Notes under the pieces: generated by a model | What the model saw: only the letters and a program-made list of their open reading frames with translations | Told to the model about the DNA's origin: nothing | Databases searched by the model: none | Shown here: in pieces, positions 26,686 through 34,730 of the stretch | How the letters are laid out: the number at the start of each line of letters is the position of its first letter | Position numbering within the stretch: position 1 is the stretch's first letter | Translations under genes and position numbers: made by a program | Origin: Planctomycetota bacterium | GTDB taxonomy: Bacteria > Planctomycetota > Phycisphaerae > SM23-33 | Direction: 5' to 3' | Assembly: GCA_012729725.1 (NCBI GenBank) | Contig: JAAYCO010000073.1 | Coordinates: 1 to 51,569, forward strand | DNA length: 51,569 nt

Positions 26686-28626
26686 GTGAGTTTTCTTGAA
26701 GTGACCGGCGCCCTCTTGGGCAATTCAGAAATATACAATGTGCAAAGCCAGCTCGAGCGGCATGTTTACGCCAGAAGCGAAGCCGCCTTCAGGGCCGGCG
26801 ACGCGGCTCGGGACGAACTCCACACGGCCCAGGACATTCGCAAGAGGCAGCAGTTCATCCGCAGCCGGTTCATTCAGAGCATCGGCGGCCTTCCGGAGAC
26901 AAGCTCGCCGCTTAACGCAAAGGTGACCGGCGTTGTCAGGGAAAAAGGCTTCAGAATCGAAAAGGTCATCTTCGAGTCGCGCCCCAAGGTATATGTGACG
27001 GCGTGCATGTACATTCCCGACAGTGTTGCCTCTCCCAGCGCCGCGGTGCTGTTCCTCTGCGGCCACGGCGAGCAAGCCAAGGCGTATCACCAGTATCAGC
27101 TTGTTTGCAGGCATCTGGTGAAGGCTGGGCTGATAGTCCTGGCGCAGGATCCGGTGGGGCAGGGTGAGAGATTCAGTTATTACGACGAGAAAAGAAATCT
27201 GCAACTCGTCCAATGGGGCACGTCGGAGCACGAGCACGCGGGCTGCCAGTGCTTCGCCCTTGGCGACGGCATTGCGAGGTACTTCTTGCACGACGCGATG
27301 CGAGGGGTGGACTACCTTGCGTCGCGCCCGGAGGTGGACGCCTCCAGGATCGGCGTTACCGGCAACAGCGGCGGCGGAACGCAGACGAGCATGATGATGA
27401 TGGCGGACAAGCGCATCGCCGCGGCCGCCCCGGGCACGTTCGTCATGAACCGGAAAAGCTACATGTACGCCGGGCAGGCGCAAGACGCCGAGCAGATCTG
27501 GCCGGGCTTCACTCGGCTGGGACTGGATCACGAGGACTTCATCATCGCCATGGCGCCGCGACCCGTGCGAGTGCTGGGCGTTAAGTACGATTTCTTTCCA
27601 ATCGAGGGCGCTCGCAGCACGGTCAAAAGGTGCAAACGCATCTACAAACTGATGGGGGCGCAGCAGAACCTTTCCATGGTCGAAGACGTCAGCAGGCACA
27701 TGTACACACAGAACCTTGCAGTGGCGGCAGCCGAGTTCTTCTCGCAACACCTGCTTGGCAGAAAGGTCACGCCAAGCCAGGAGGGGACGGCGCCAATCGA
27801 ACCCTCTGCCCTGAATTGCACCGAAAAAGGCCAGGTTTCGGCAAGCATCAGGGGCGCCAGGTTCGTGTTTGACGAGAACCTTCAAAGATTCAAGACCTTC
27901 GCGGCAAAGAGGAGCAGGGACAAGGCCCTCAAGTGGCTGCGGCAGAGAATAATGGGCGACAGAACGACGCACCCGACGAATGTGAAAGAAATCTGGAGCG
28001 GCTCATGGGACGGCCTGTGCGCGAGCACCCTGATGTGGTGGACGCAGAGCGGCATTCTTAACGGCGGCCTGCTGTTGCGGGAATCTGGCGAGTCTCAACT
28101 GCCCGTGACCGTCGCGCTATGGGAACGCGGCTGCGATGGAACCCACGAGCACTTCGACTGGGTTTTGAAAACCTGCAAGTCCGGAAGGGCTGTGCTTGTG
28201 GTTGACGTTGTGGGATGGGCGGCGATTCAACCCAACGCCCTCAATCACCGTGACAAGCGGGCGTTTTATGGCACTATTCATCTGCTCAACAACAACCTGA
28301 TGTGGCTTGGCGACAGCCTCACCGCCATGCGGGCCTACGACCTGACGCGGCTGCCGGACGCCATTGCCGAAATACCGGGTGTGACGCCGCGAGGACTTAA
28401 GATTCACACCGAAGGCAGGACCGACGTCTGGGCCGAACTGGCCGGGGCGGTGGACCACAGGCTTGCGGACATCGAAAGCATCAACGGCATGGGCACGTAC
28501 GCCAACTGGGTGTCGTCACGCGAGTACGCCAGCCACGCCATTCACGACTTCCTCATGCCCGGGCTGCTGCAATACTGTGACCTTGACGATCTGCGCAAGT
28601 GGCGAATCAAAGCGCGCAAGCGGTAG
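26686..28626 (+). CDS. Acetyl xylan esterase-like alpha/beta hydrolase
   Basis: About 646 residues from a GTG start preceded by TTGGAG; the frame extends upstream to 26338 without a convincing start. The alpha/beta-hydrolase core (about 60-350) has the nucleophile motif GNSGGG with Ser228, an oxyanion-type LFLCGHGEQ strand and a DPVGQGER segment typical of AXE1-like planctomycete esterases. The C-terminal 250 residues form an extra domain of unknown function. No signal peptide is obvious. The likely role is deacetylation of plant or algal glycans, inferred from the family only. Confidence 0.75.
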   Translation: MSFLEVTGALLGNSEIYNVQSQLERHVYARSEAAFRAGDAARDELHTAQDIRKRQQFIRSRFIQSIGGLPETSSPLNAKVTGVVREKGFRIEKVIFESRPKVYVTACMYIPDSVASPSAAVLFLCGHGEQAKAYHQYQLVCRHLVKAGLIVLAQDPVGQGERFSYYDEKRNLQLVQWGTSEHEHAGCQCFALGDGIARYFLHDAMRGVDYLASRPEVDASRIGVTGNSGGGTQTSMMMMADKRIAAAAPGTFVMNRKSYMYAGQAQDAEQIWPGFTRLGLDHEDFIIAMAPRPVRVLGVKYDFFPIEGARSTVKRCKRIYKLMGAQQNLSMVEDVSRHMYTQNLAVAAAEFFSQHLLGRKVTPSQEGTAPIEPSALNCTEKGQVSASIRGARFVFDENLQRFKTFAAKRSRDKALKWLRQRIMGDRTTHPTNVKEIWSGSWDGLCASTLMWWTQSGILNGGLLLRESGESQLPVTVALWERGCDGTHEHFDWVLKTCKSGRAVLVVDVVGWAAIQPNALNHRDKRAFYGTIHLLNNNLMWLGDSLTAMRAYDLTRLPDAIAEIPGVTPRGLKIHTEGRTDVWAELAGAVDHRLADIESINGMGTYANWVSSREYASHAIHDFLMPGLLQYCDLDDLRKWRIKARKR

Positions 28627-28686
28627 GCGCGCAACGGCGTGCGCCCCTCTTGGAATTAAGATGGTTTCAGCGCACAATGTGCTCAA

Positions 28687-30369
28687 ATGGTTACAGTACT
28701 TCACGCTGCTCCGGCGGCGTTTAACATATCGCACGTAAGGCATGTTCTCGGGGCGACCATCGAGATGCTGTGGCGCATTTCGACCTCGCAGACGTGGTGG
28801 AAAGGCCGGCTTACGGGAAGCGCCCTTGCCACGGCGGGGGCGGCGCTGGCGCTTGGTTCGGCGGGTCGGCCCAGACACAGACCGGCGATTGAATCGGCCC
28901 TGGAGTGGTTGGCGAACACGCAGAATGCCGACGGCGGGTGGGGCGACACGTACAACAGCCCCAGCAACGTCCCGGCGACAATCGCGGCCTGGGTGGCGAT
29001 TTCATCCTGGGAACACGCCGATGGCAAGATCGTGACGGCGGGCAGGCGGGCGGAATCGTTCTTGTCCGACCAATGCGGCGGGCTGGAATCGGCGCATATT
29101 GCAGGCGGTCTTGCGCAGGCGGCCGGCGGTTCGCCAATCGCCGCCGCGACGGCAGCGGCAATGTGCGCGGCAACGGGCATGATCAATCCCCGCGAGTTGA
29201 AGCGGCATCCTGACCAACGCCTGGCATATCGGCTGCTCAAGAACCGACTGATCCATCGGGCCAATCCCGTCGGCCGGATCTTTGACGGCTTGTCGACTCG
29301 GCGCGGTATCGCCGCCCTCGAACAGTATTCGCCAGCCAAGTGTCCGGTATCGACGACCTGCCTGACGATGATCGCCCTTGCGGCGGCGAATCGCCTCGAT
29401 CACCCGGCCATGGATCGATGCGCCGATTTTCTCGCAGGCGTCGCACACGACGAAGGCGGGCTGTCCTCGACGCCTAACATCGCCGTGCGCACAACCGCGC
29501 AGGTAGTAGCCGCCCTCGGCGAAGGCGGCGGCCTTTGCCCGCCTTCAGACCGATGCAACGGTATCGCCAAGTGGCTGCTGAACCGGCAGTCAGACGGCGG
29601 CTGGGGCGCGTGCGACCTGCCGGGCGCTGCGATCAACTGCTACGATACTGCCAATGTGCTGCTGGCTCTTCATGCCCTGCGGGCATTTGATGACGAAGCT
29701 GTCGCCTGTGCGCGTCGCGGAGTGAGATTTCTTCTGTCCGCCACAAATGCCGACGGTGGTGTCGGCCTGGTTGCCGGTGAAGCATCGGCTGCTGATGTCA
29801 CCGCGACGTGCCTTCTGGCAATGGAGCAATGGCGCCCCGTGCTGGGCCGGCCGGAGGTTCAGATCGCGCAGGCATGCGCTCGGATGCGGCGGTTTCTCAA
29901 GACATCGCAACACAATGATGGTTCGTGGGCCTCTTTGCTGGCGGGCAACCAGCTAGAACCGAATACGGAAAACAGGGTTTGGACGACTGCGACGGTGCTT
30001 GCGTCAATGACCCAGATAACCGCCGTTGCCGGAGACTGCGACCTTCCCGCGGCCGCGGGGTTCCTGATCGAGGCGCAGTGGCCTGGCGGCGCATGGGGGC
30101 CTGCCCGAGGCGTTGCGCCGTCGCTTGACGAAACGGCTGTGGCGGTTGGCGCTCTTGCGGGCGTAAGCGGCATCAAAGGCTGCCGAGACGCCGCGATGCG
30201 AGGCGCGCAGTGGCTGACCGAGACTTTCTCGTCCGGCGCCCCGGCCCCGATATTCAGGGACACGGACGGCACGTGGCAGTGCGACGTGAACAATCCTCTG
30301 GTGTTCATGACCTTCGCAATGGGCAGGCTGTGCCGAACCTGGGCCGGCCAGATCGCCGCGGAAGGATAG
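28687..30369 (+). CDS. Squalene-hopene-cyclase-like repeat protein without the DxDD acid
   Basis: A 560-residue (alpha/alpha)6-barrel repeat protein. QW-type motifs occur at QNADGGWG (79-86) and later as QSDGGWG, NADGGVG, HNDGSWAS and QWPGGAWG. In true cyclases the protonating motif is DxDD followed by T-A. Here the equivalent site is N317-C-Y-D320-TANVLLAL, so only the last Asp remains. It is therefore unlikely to cyclise squalene by the normal mechanism and may bind a lipid or act differently. The start at 28687 lacks a ribosome site, and ATG 28765 is an alternative. It follows the esterase by 60 nt. Confidence 0.75.
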   Translation: MVTVLHAAPAAFNISHVRHVLGATIEMLWRISTSQTWWKGRLTGSALATAGAALALGSAGRPRHRPAIESALEWLANTQNADGGWGDTYNSPSNVPATIAAWVAISSWEHADGKIVTAGRRAESFLSDQCGGLESAHIAGGLAQAAGGSPIAAATAAAMCAATGMINPRELKRHPDQRLAYRLLKNRLIHRANPVGRIFDGLSTRRGIAALEQYSPAKCPVSTTCLTMIALAAANRLDHPAMDRCADFLAGVAHDEGGLSSTPNIAVRTTAQVVAALGEGGGLCPPSDRCNGIAKWLLNRQSDGGWGACDLPGAAINCYDTANVLLALHALRAFDDEAVACARRGVRFLLSATNADGGVGLVAGEASAADVTATCLLAMEQWRPVLGRPEVQIAQACARMRRFLKTSQHNDGSWASLLAGNQLEPNTENRVWTTATVLASMTQITAVAGDCDLPAAAGFLIEAQWPGGAWGPARGVAPSLDETAVAVGALAGVSGIKGCRDAAMRGAQWLTETFSSGAPAPIFRDTDGTWQCDVNNPLVFMTFAMGRLCRTWAGQIAAEG

Positions 30370-30485
30370 AGCCGGACGGGCTGCAAACGGTGCTGCAACG
30401 CAGTTCAATGTTCATGACATTGCAAGAATACGGTGACGGCGGGCGGCCTCCTGGCGTATATCTATGACCTGAAGTTCCTAACCTT

Positions 30486-31097
30486 TTGGTGAGTGGCGTG
30501 TCCATACAAGATGGCGAACATCATGGCGAGACCTCGGGCGACGACGTTGCCCGACTGGTTCAGCAGGCCCTGAAGGGCGATTTGAAGGCCTTCGAAGGCC
30601 TCGTTTCACTGTTTCAGCGTCAGGCGAACGCCGTGGTTTACAGGTTGCTTAACAACGTGGATGACGCCATGGAAGTAACTCAGGATGCGTTCGTGAAGGC
30701 TTACGACAAGCTTTCGACGCTTTCCAATCCGCGGCAGTTTGGGCCGTGGCTGATGAGAATTGCGGGCAATCTGGCCCTTAATCGGCGGCGGGCGCGAGCG
30801 CTGAGGACCACCGTGCCAATCGACGCCGGCGACGAAGAGGAACGCGGAAGCTCCATCAAGGATCCATCCGCCTACAGTCCCATGCAGAATGCCTGTGCAA
30901 ACGAGGCTCAGGCCGCCATCGCCGCCGCGCTGGAGGATCTGCCTGAGATTCAGCGCGACGCGCTTGTGATGTTCAGCATCGGAAAGGTTCCGCAGAAGGA
31001 CGTCGCCAAGGCCCTCGGCTGCAGCGTGGAGGCGGTTAAGTGGCACGTATTTTCCGCGAGGAAAAAGTTAAAGGACAAACTCGCCGGGTATCTGTAG
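30486..31097 (+). CDS. ECF-type RNA polymerase sigma factor
   Basis: About 200 residues. The region 2 signature is seen in AFEGLVSLFQRQANAVVYRL and DAMEVTQDAFVKAYDKL. A variable linker follows, then region 4 with LPEIQRDALVMF and the helix-turn-helix KDVAKALGCSVEAVKWHVF. Start codons TTG 30486, GTG 30489 and GTG 30498 are all possible. It directs polymerase to a small regulon, probably including its own operon. It is followed after 44 nt by a membrane anti-sigma candidate. Confidence 0.92.
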   Translation: MVSGVSIQDGEHHGETSGDDVARLVQQALKGDLKAFEGLVSLFQRQANAVVYRLLNNVDDAMEVTQDAFVKAYDKLSTLSNPRQFGPWLMRIAGNLALNRRRARALRTTVPIDAGDEEERGSSIKDPSAYSPMQNACANEAQAAIAAALEDLPEIQRDALVMFSIGKVPQKDVAKALGCSVEAVKWHVFSARKKLKDKLAGYL

Positions 31098-31141
31098 CAA
31101 AACGTCTGGTTACCGCGATACAACAGTTGTAGGATCAAGTA

Positions 31142-31744
31142 ATGGCTCTTGACGAAAACACCGAATTTGAACTGACGCAGTATCTTGACGGGCAGTTGAA
31201 GGGCGCCAGGAAGCGGCGTCTTCAGCGCCGGCTGGATCAGGATCCGCTGCTGCGCCAGGAACTGGCTCGCTACGGCGCTCTTGAGGGGAATCTTGCCGAG
31301 CTTGGCCAGGTGGAGTTTCCCGATGCCGATTGCAGGTTGCAGCGCGAGCGGATCATCGCTTCGCTTGAGCGTCGCAGCCTGCTTGGAAAACCTGCCAGGC
31401 GCCTGACGATTCTTCGCCCTTCATTCGTCTTTTCCGCGGCCACGGCCGCTGCGGCGATAATCGCGGCGGTGATGCTCTGGCCGGCTTTCACCAGTTCAGA
31501 ATCCTCCGGCGGCGCGGCGAAAGTTGAACTTGCGGTGAACGTTGTCCTGCCGGAGCCCCCGAGCAGCGAAGTGGAAAGCGTTATCGTCTTCCGCCAGTTG
31601 CCTCAGGAGGAGTCGCCGCCCCGGGTGGAGCAAGTGCTGATGCAGGGCGAATCGGAGGTTCCGTCCGGAACCATAATTGTTTCAGCAGGGGGCACGTCGC
31701 CGGAAGAGGCCGCCCCGTGGATGTTCGAGTTTTACGAGTTATAA
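31142..31744 (+). CDS. Membrane anti-sigma factor candidate
   Basis: A 200-residue single-pass protein. The cytoplasmic N-terminal helix bundle (1-80) shows the anti-sigma-like pattern LTQYLDGQL...RRLQRRLDQDP and lacks the zinc-binding HxxxCxxC. A transmembrane segment spans about 95-115. A 85-residue periplasmic tail follows. The call rests on this topology and on the position right after the sigma gene; the sequence alone is only weakly diagnostic. Confidence 0.7.
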   Translation: MALDENTEFELTQYLDGQLKGARKRRLQRRLDQDPLLRQELARYGALEGNLAELGQVEFPDADCRLQRERIIASLERRSLLGKPARRLTILRPSFVFSAATAAAAIIAAVMLWPAFTSSESSGGAAKVELAVNVVLPEPPSSEVESVIVFRQLPQEESPPRVEQVLMQGESEVPSGTIIVSAGGTSPEEAAPWMFEFYEL

Positions 31745-31765
31745 ACTCCATTACAGGAGATATTG

Positions 31766-32896
31766 ATGAGAACAACGTTGACCGCACTCATGGTCTGCTC
31801 GATCTTCGCGACGGCCTGGGCTCAGTCGTCGGCGGTTTCTTTGCAGCAGGCGCTGGACCGGCCGCTGGACATGACTCTGGAAGATGCGACCATCGCCGAC
31901 GTGTTCACCACGTTGACGGCCAAAACCGGCATTCGATTCATCGTCGACGAGCAGACCACGGCCTGTCTGCCGTACGGCGATCAAACCCGCGTGGCAGTGC
32001 GACTGCGTAACGTCACGCTGCGACGCGACCTGGCCAGGATGCTTGCGCCGCAGGCCCTGGTGTGGATGATCGAGGGTGACGCGATACGCATTTCGCCGTC
32101 AGACCCGCTTGCCAGAATGTGCCGGCCGGCCAGCCACGATGAACTGCAGGTTCTTGGCAGGCTTCAGGGCCAGCGATTGACAGTCGGCGGGGGCGACATT
32201 GTCGAGCAGCTTCGTCAGCTTACCGGCGTGAAGGAACTGAACATCGTGATGCGCGTGACCGGCGATCGCGCAGCCGCAGCCGCCATTGCCGACAAGGCGC
32301 TGCCGTGCACCGGCGCCGAATGGCTTGACGCTTTCTGCCGCGATCAGTCGTGGACGTGGTATCTCTCGAACGACGAAATCGTTGTCCTTGACCGCAAGGC
32401 CCAGATTGAACGCCAGCTTCAGCAGCACGTCAACCTTCGATACCAGAATGCGGACATAGTCAACGTCCTGCTTGATCTCGCGCGGCAGGGCAGGTTCACG
32501 CTCTCGATGGACCCCGGCGTTATGAACAGCCTGCCGATCGAAGTAAAAACGAACTTCAGCGTGGTGATGTCTAATGTGACCATCGCGCAGGCCCTCGAAG
32601 TGATCAGCGGCGCCAGCGGACTTGATTTTCCCAGAATTGAGGAGGGCGTGCGGGTTATCGCTTCCGAAAACCTTCGTTCATCCCGCAGCGGCAGGCGGAC
32701 GCCGTTCTTTGTGCGCATCACCATGCCGGGCGTTGACGGCGTGAACCTCGACGTTTATATGCGAGCCGACGAATTGCCCCAGAAGCTTGTCGAGCAGATC
32801 CAGGCGCAGAAGACCCGCCTGTTTGAGCTTTACGGCGAAGCTCCTGAAGCTAGCGAGCCCGCGACGGCTGAGCCTTCACAACCCGCTGCGCAGTAA
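31766..32896 (+). CDS. Secreted protein with two STN/secretin-N0-like domains
   Basis: The 376-residue protein starts with a clear signal peptide (cleavage likely after ATAWA near 20). Two STN-like domains are readable. The first has DMTLEDATIADVFTTLTAKTG (about 34-54). The second has NADIVNVLLDLARQGRFTLS (about 227-246) followed by NVTIAQALEVISGASGL. These domains normally head secretins and TonB-dependent transducers, but here no pore or barrel follows. The tail is rich in Ala, Glu and Pro. AGGAG lies six nt before the ATG. It is the third gene of the sigma/anti-sigma operon, and its 3' end overlaps the convergent lipoprotein gene by 47 bp. Confidence 0.7.
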   Translation: MRTTLTALMVCSIFATAWAQSSAVSLQQALDRPLDMTLEDATIADVFTTLTAKTGIRFIVDEQTTACLPYGDQTRVAVRLRNVTLRRDLARMLAPQALVWMIEGDAIRISPSDPLARMCRPASHDELQVLGRLQGQRLTVGGGDIVEQLRQLTGVKELNIVMRVTGDRAAAAAIADKALPCTGAEWLDAFCRDQSWTWYLSNDEIVVLDRKAQIERQLQQHVNLRYQNADIVNVLLDLARQGRFTLSMDPGVMNSLPIEVKTNFSVVMSNVTIAQALEVISGASGLDFPRIEEGVRVIASENLRSSRSGRRTPFFVRITMPGVDGVNLDVYMRADELPQKLVEQIQAQKTRLFELYGEAPEASEPATAEPSQPAAQ

Positions 32897-33452
32897 ACGT
32901 TTTGCCCGTTGCGTAATCGGTGAATTCCACGCGGACGGTTATCTCGTCAACTGTGGGCGGCCTGTTCCACGGACACGTCAGCATGAAGTAGCTGCCCGTA
33001 AAACTGCCCGTCCACAGGGGGCCTGCTTCTTTGGGTGTCAGAACGCATTCGCCAATAAGCGTGTCGGGCGGGGCGGCAAGATCGAACAGCCTAACCGTGA
33101 TCGCCCCCGCGGCCTTGATGACGTGCCCGAACTGATCGATAGGCTCCACATACACGCGAAGGGCGTCGTCGCCTTCCTGATCGTCGGTGTTAACGCCGCT
33201 GCTTCGCCTGCCGATTTCAACCCGCTGAACAAGATAAACGTCCTGGAGTCTCTCGTCGCCGAGGTTCGTCAGCGTTTGCACCTGGTTTTGACACTGTTCG
33301 AGTTGAGATTGCAGCTCGACGATCCGCCTTTGGCTTTGGCCCAGATCGTCGCGCGTGGAAATCAGTTCCCGCCGAATGTCGACGGTTTTATCGGCACAGC
33401 CCGACAGCAGGGCAGTGCCGATTAGCATCGCCCACGCCGCCGAGCGCGTCAT
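32850..33452 (-). CDS. Lipoprotein with coiled coil
   Basis: A 200-residue exported protein with a lipobox LLSGC (Cys19). A coiled-coil stretch (about 28-65, rich in Gln, Leu and Arg) follows, then a beta-rich C-terminal domain (GAITVRLFDLA, VRVEFTDYATGK). No known family is recognised. The start overlaps the stop of clpP by 4 nt (ATGA), so it belongs to the tig-clpP-clpP operon, which is unusual company for an outer lipoprotein. Its last 47 bp overlap the end of the opposing STN gene. Confidence 0.75.
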   Translation of the reverse strand: MTRSAAWAMLIGTALLSGCADKTVDIRRELISTRDDLGQSQRRIVELQSQLEQCQNQVQTLTNLGDERLQDVYLVQRVEIGRRSSGVNTDDQEGDDALRVYVEPIDQFGHVIKAAGAITVRLFDLAAPPDTLIGECVLTPKEAGPLWTGSFTGSYFMLTCPWNRPPTVDEITVRVEFTDYATGKTFTAQRVVKAQPSRAR

Positions 33453-34090
33453 GATGATTTGTCCTCTGCCCTTGGCAGTTGCGCGCCCTCAGGCAGCCGC
33501 TCCAGAATGTGATCGACCACGCCGTAATCCACTGCCTCCTGCGAGTCGAGCCACTTGTTGCGGTCGCAGTCGCGTTCGATCTGCTCGGGCGACTGATTTG
33601 TATCCTTGGCCATCAGATCGTAAAGCCTCTTGCGAAGGCGTATGATCTCGCGAGCCTCGATGTCAAGCTCGGTCGCCGGTCCGGTAAGCGTGCCGCGGAT
33701 GAGGGGCTGGTGTATAAGCACCCTGCTGTTGGGCAGGCAATAACGCTTGCCCTTTTCGCCGCCGCCCAGAAGCACTGCGGCCATCGATGCCGCCATGCCC
33801 ACGCAATAGGTGACGACGGGGCAGCGGATAAACTGCATGGTGTCATAGATCGCCAGCCCGGCGGAGATGCTTCCGCCCGGCGAGTTGATGTACATGCTGA
33901 TGGGCGCTTTGGGGTCGTCGTTGCTGAGATACAGAAGCTGGGCGACGACGACATTGGCGGTATCGTCATCAACCTGGTTGCCCATGAAGATGATGCGGTC
34001 GTTCAGTAGGCGGCTGTACAGGTCGTACACCCGCTCGCCCCGTCCGGTCTTCTCGATGACGAATGGAACCTGGCTCAAGTGGTCGCTCAT
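33449..34090 (-). CDS. clpP: ClpP protease subunit with Asn in the triad
   Basis: The 213-residue protein has the full ClpP fold and the canonical N-terminal segment VIEKTGRGERVYDLYSRLL. Ser102 (GMAASMAA) and His127 (LIHQP) are present. The third triad position, the second Asp of ERDTERDRFL in E. coli, aligns here with Asn178 in ERDCDRNKWL. Listeria ClpP1 has the same kind of change and works best in mixed complexes with ClpP2. A mixed tetradecamer with the neighbouring ClpP is therefore likely. It lies 10 nt downstream of the other clpP. Confidence 0.93.
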   Translation of the reverse strand: MSDHLSQVPFVIEKTGRGERVYDLYSRLLNDRIIFMGNQVDDDTANVVVAQLLYLSNDDPKAPISMYINSPGGSISAGLAIYDTMQFIRCPVVTYCVGMAASMAAVLLGGGEKGKRYCLPNSRVLIHQPLIRGTLTGPATELDIEAREIIRLRKRLYDLMAKDTNQSPEQIERDCDRNKWLDSQEAVDYGVVDHILERLPEGAQLPRAEDKSS

Positions 34091-34100
34091 GGATTGAACC

Positions 34101-34697
34101 TTATTCTTTCTTCTTCTTGCCCGTCTGAAGTATCTCGTCGACTATGCCGTATTCCAGGCCTTCCTTCGGGGTCATGTAGCGGTCGCGTTCTGTCTCTGCC
34201 TGGATAAGCTCGATGCTTCTTCCGGTGTGGTGCGCCATCAACTCGTTGAGCAGCTTCTTGGCCTTGAGGATTTCCTCTGCCTGAATGGCGATGTCGGCGG
34301 CCTGCCCTGTTACGCCGCCCCATGGCTGGTGGATCATGATCTTGCTGTGGGGAAGGGCGTAACGTTTGCCCTTTGTTCCCGCAGCCAGGATCATGGCTGC
34401 GCCGCTGGCCGCCTGACCTACGCAGTAAGTGGCGACGTCGCAACTGAGAAAATTCATGGTGTCGTAAATAGCAAGCGTGTCGTCAACGGCGCCGCCGGGC
34501 GAGTTGATGTAGAGGTTGATGTCCCGCTCGCTCTTGGCCTGCAGCTCGAGAAGCCTCATTATCAGGCCCCCGGCGGTGCTTGGGTTGATCTCGCCCCACA
34601 AGAAGACGATCCGCTCGTCCGCCAGCCTCTCCTCCAGCGTCATCTCTCGCCGCGAGGTGTATTCACGATGCTGACTGCGAATGTCAATTAGGTTCAT
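34101..34697 (-). CDS. clpP: ClpP protease subunit with complete triad
   Basis: The 198-residue serine protease subunit has Ser98 (GQAASGAA), His123 (IMIHQP) and Asp172 (ETERDRYM). Its N-terminal region is shorter and diverges from classical ClpP, resembling the ClpP paralogues of cyanobacteria and planctomycetes. AGGAG precedes the ATG. It follows tig by 33 nt and precedes the second clpP. The two paralogues should form a proteolytic chamber fed by ClpX or ClpC, neither of which is in the window. Confidence 0.93.
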   Translation of the reverse strand: MNLIDIRSQHREYTSRREMTLEERLADERIVFLWGEINPSTAGGLIMRLLELQAKSERDINLYINSPGGAVDDTLAIYDTMNFLSCDVATYCVGQAASGAAMILAAGTKGKRYALPHSKIMIHQPWGGVTGQAADIAIQAEEILKAKKLLNELMAHHTGRSIELIQAETERDRYMTPKEGLEYGIVDEILQTGKKKKE

Positions 34698-34730
34698 CGT
34701 CGCTCCTATTTCCGCGCTCCCGCGGCAATT

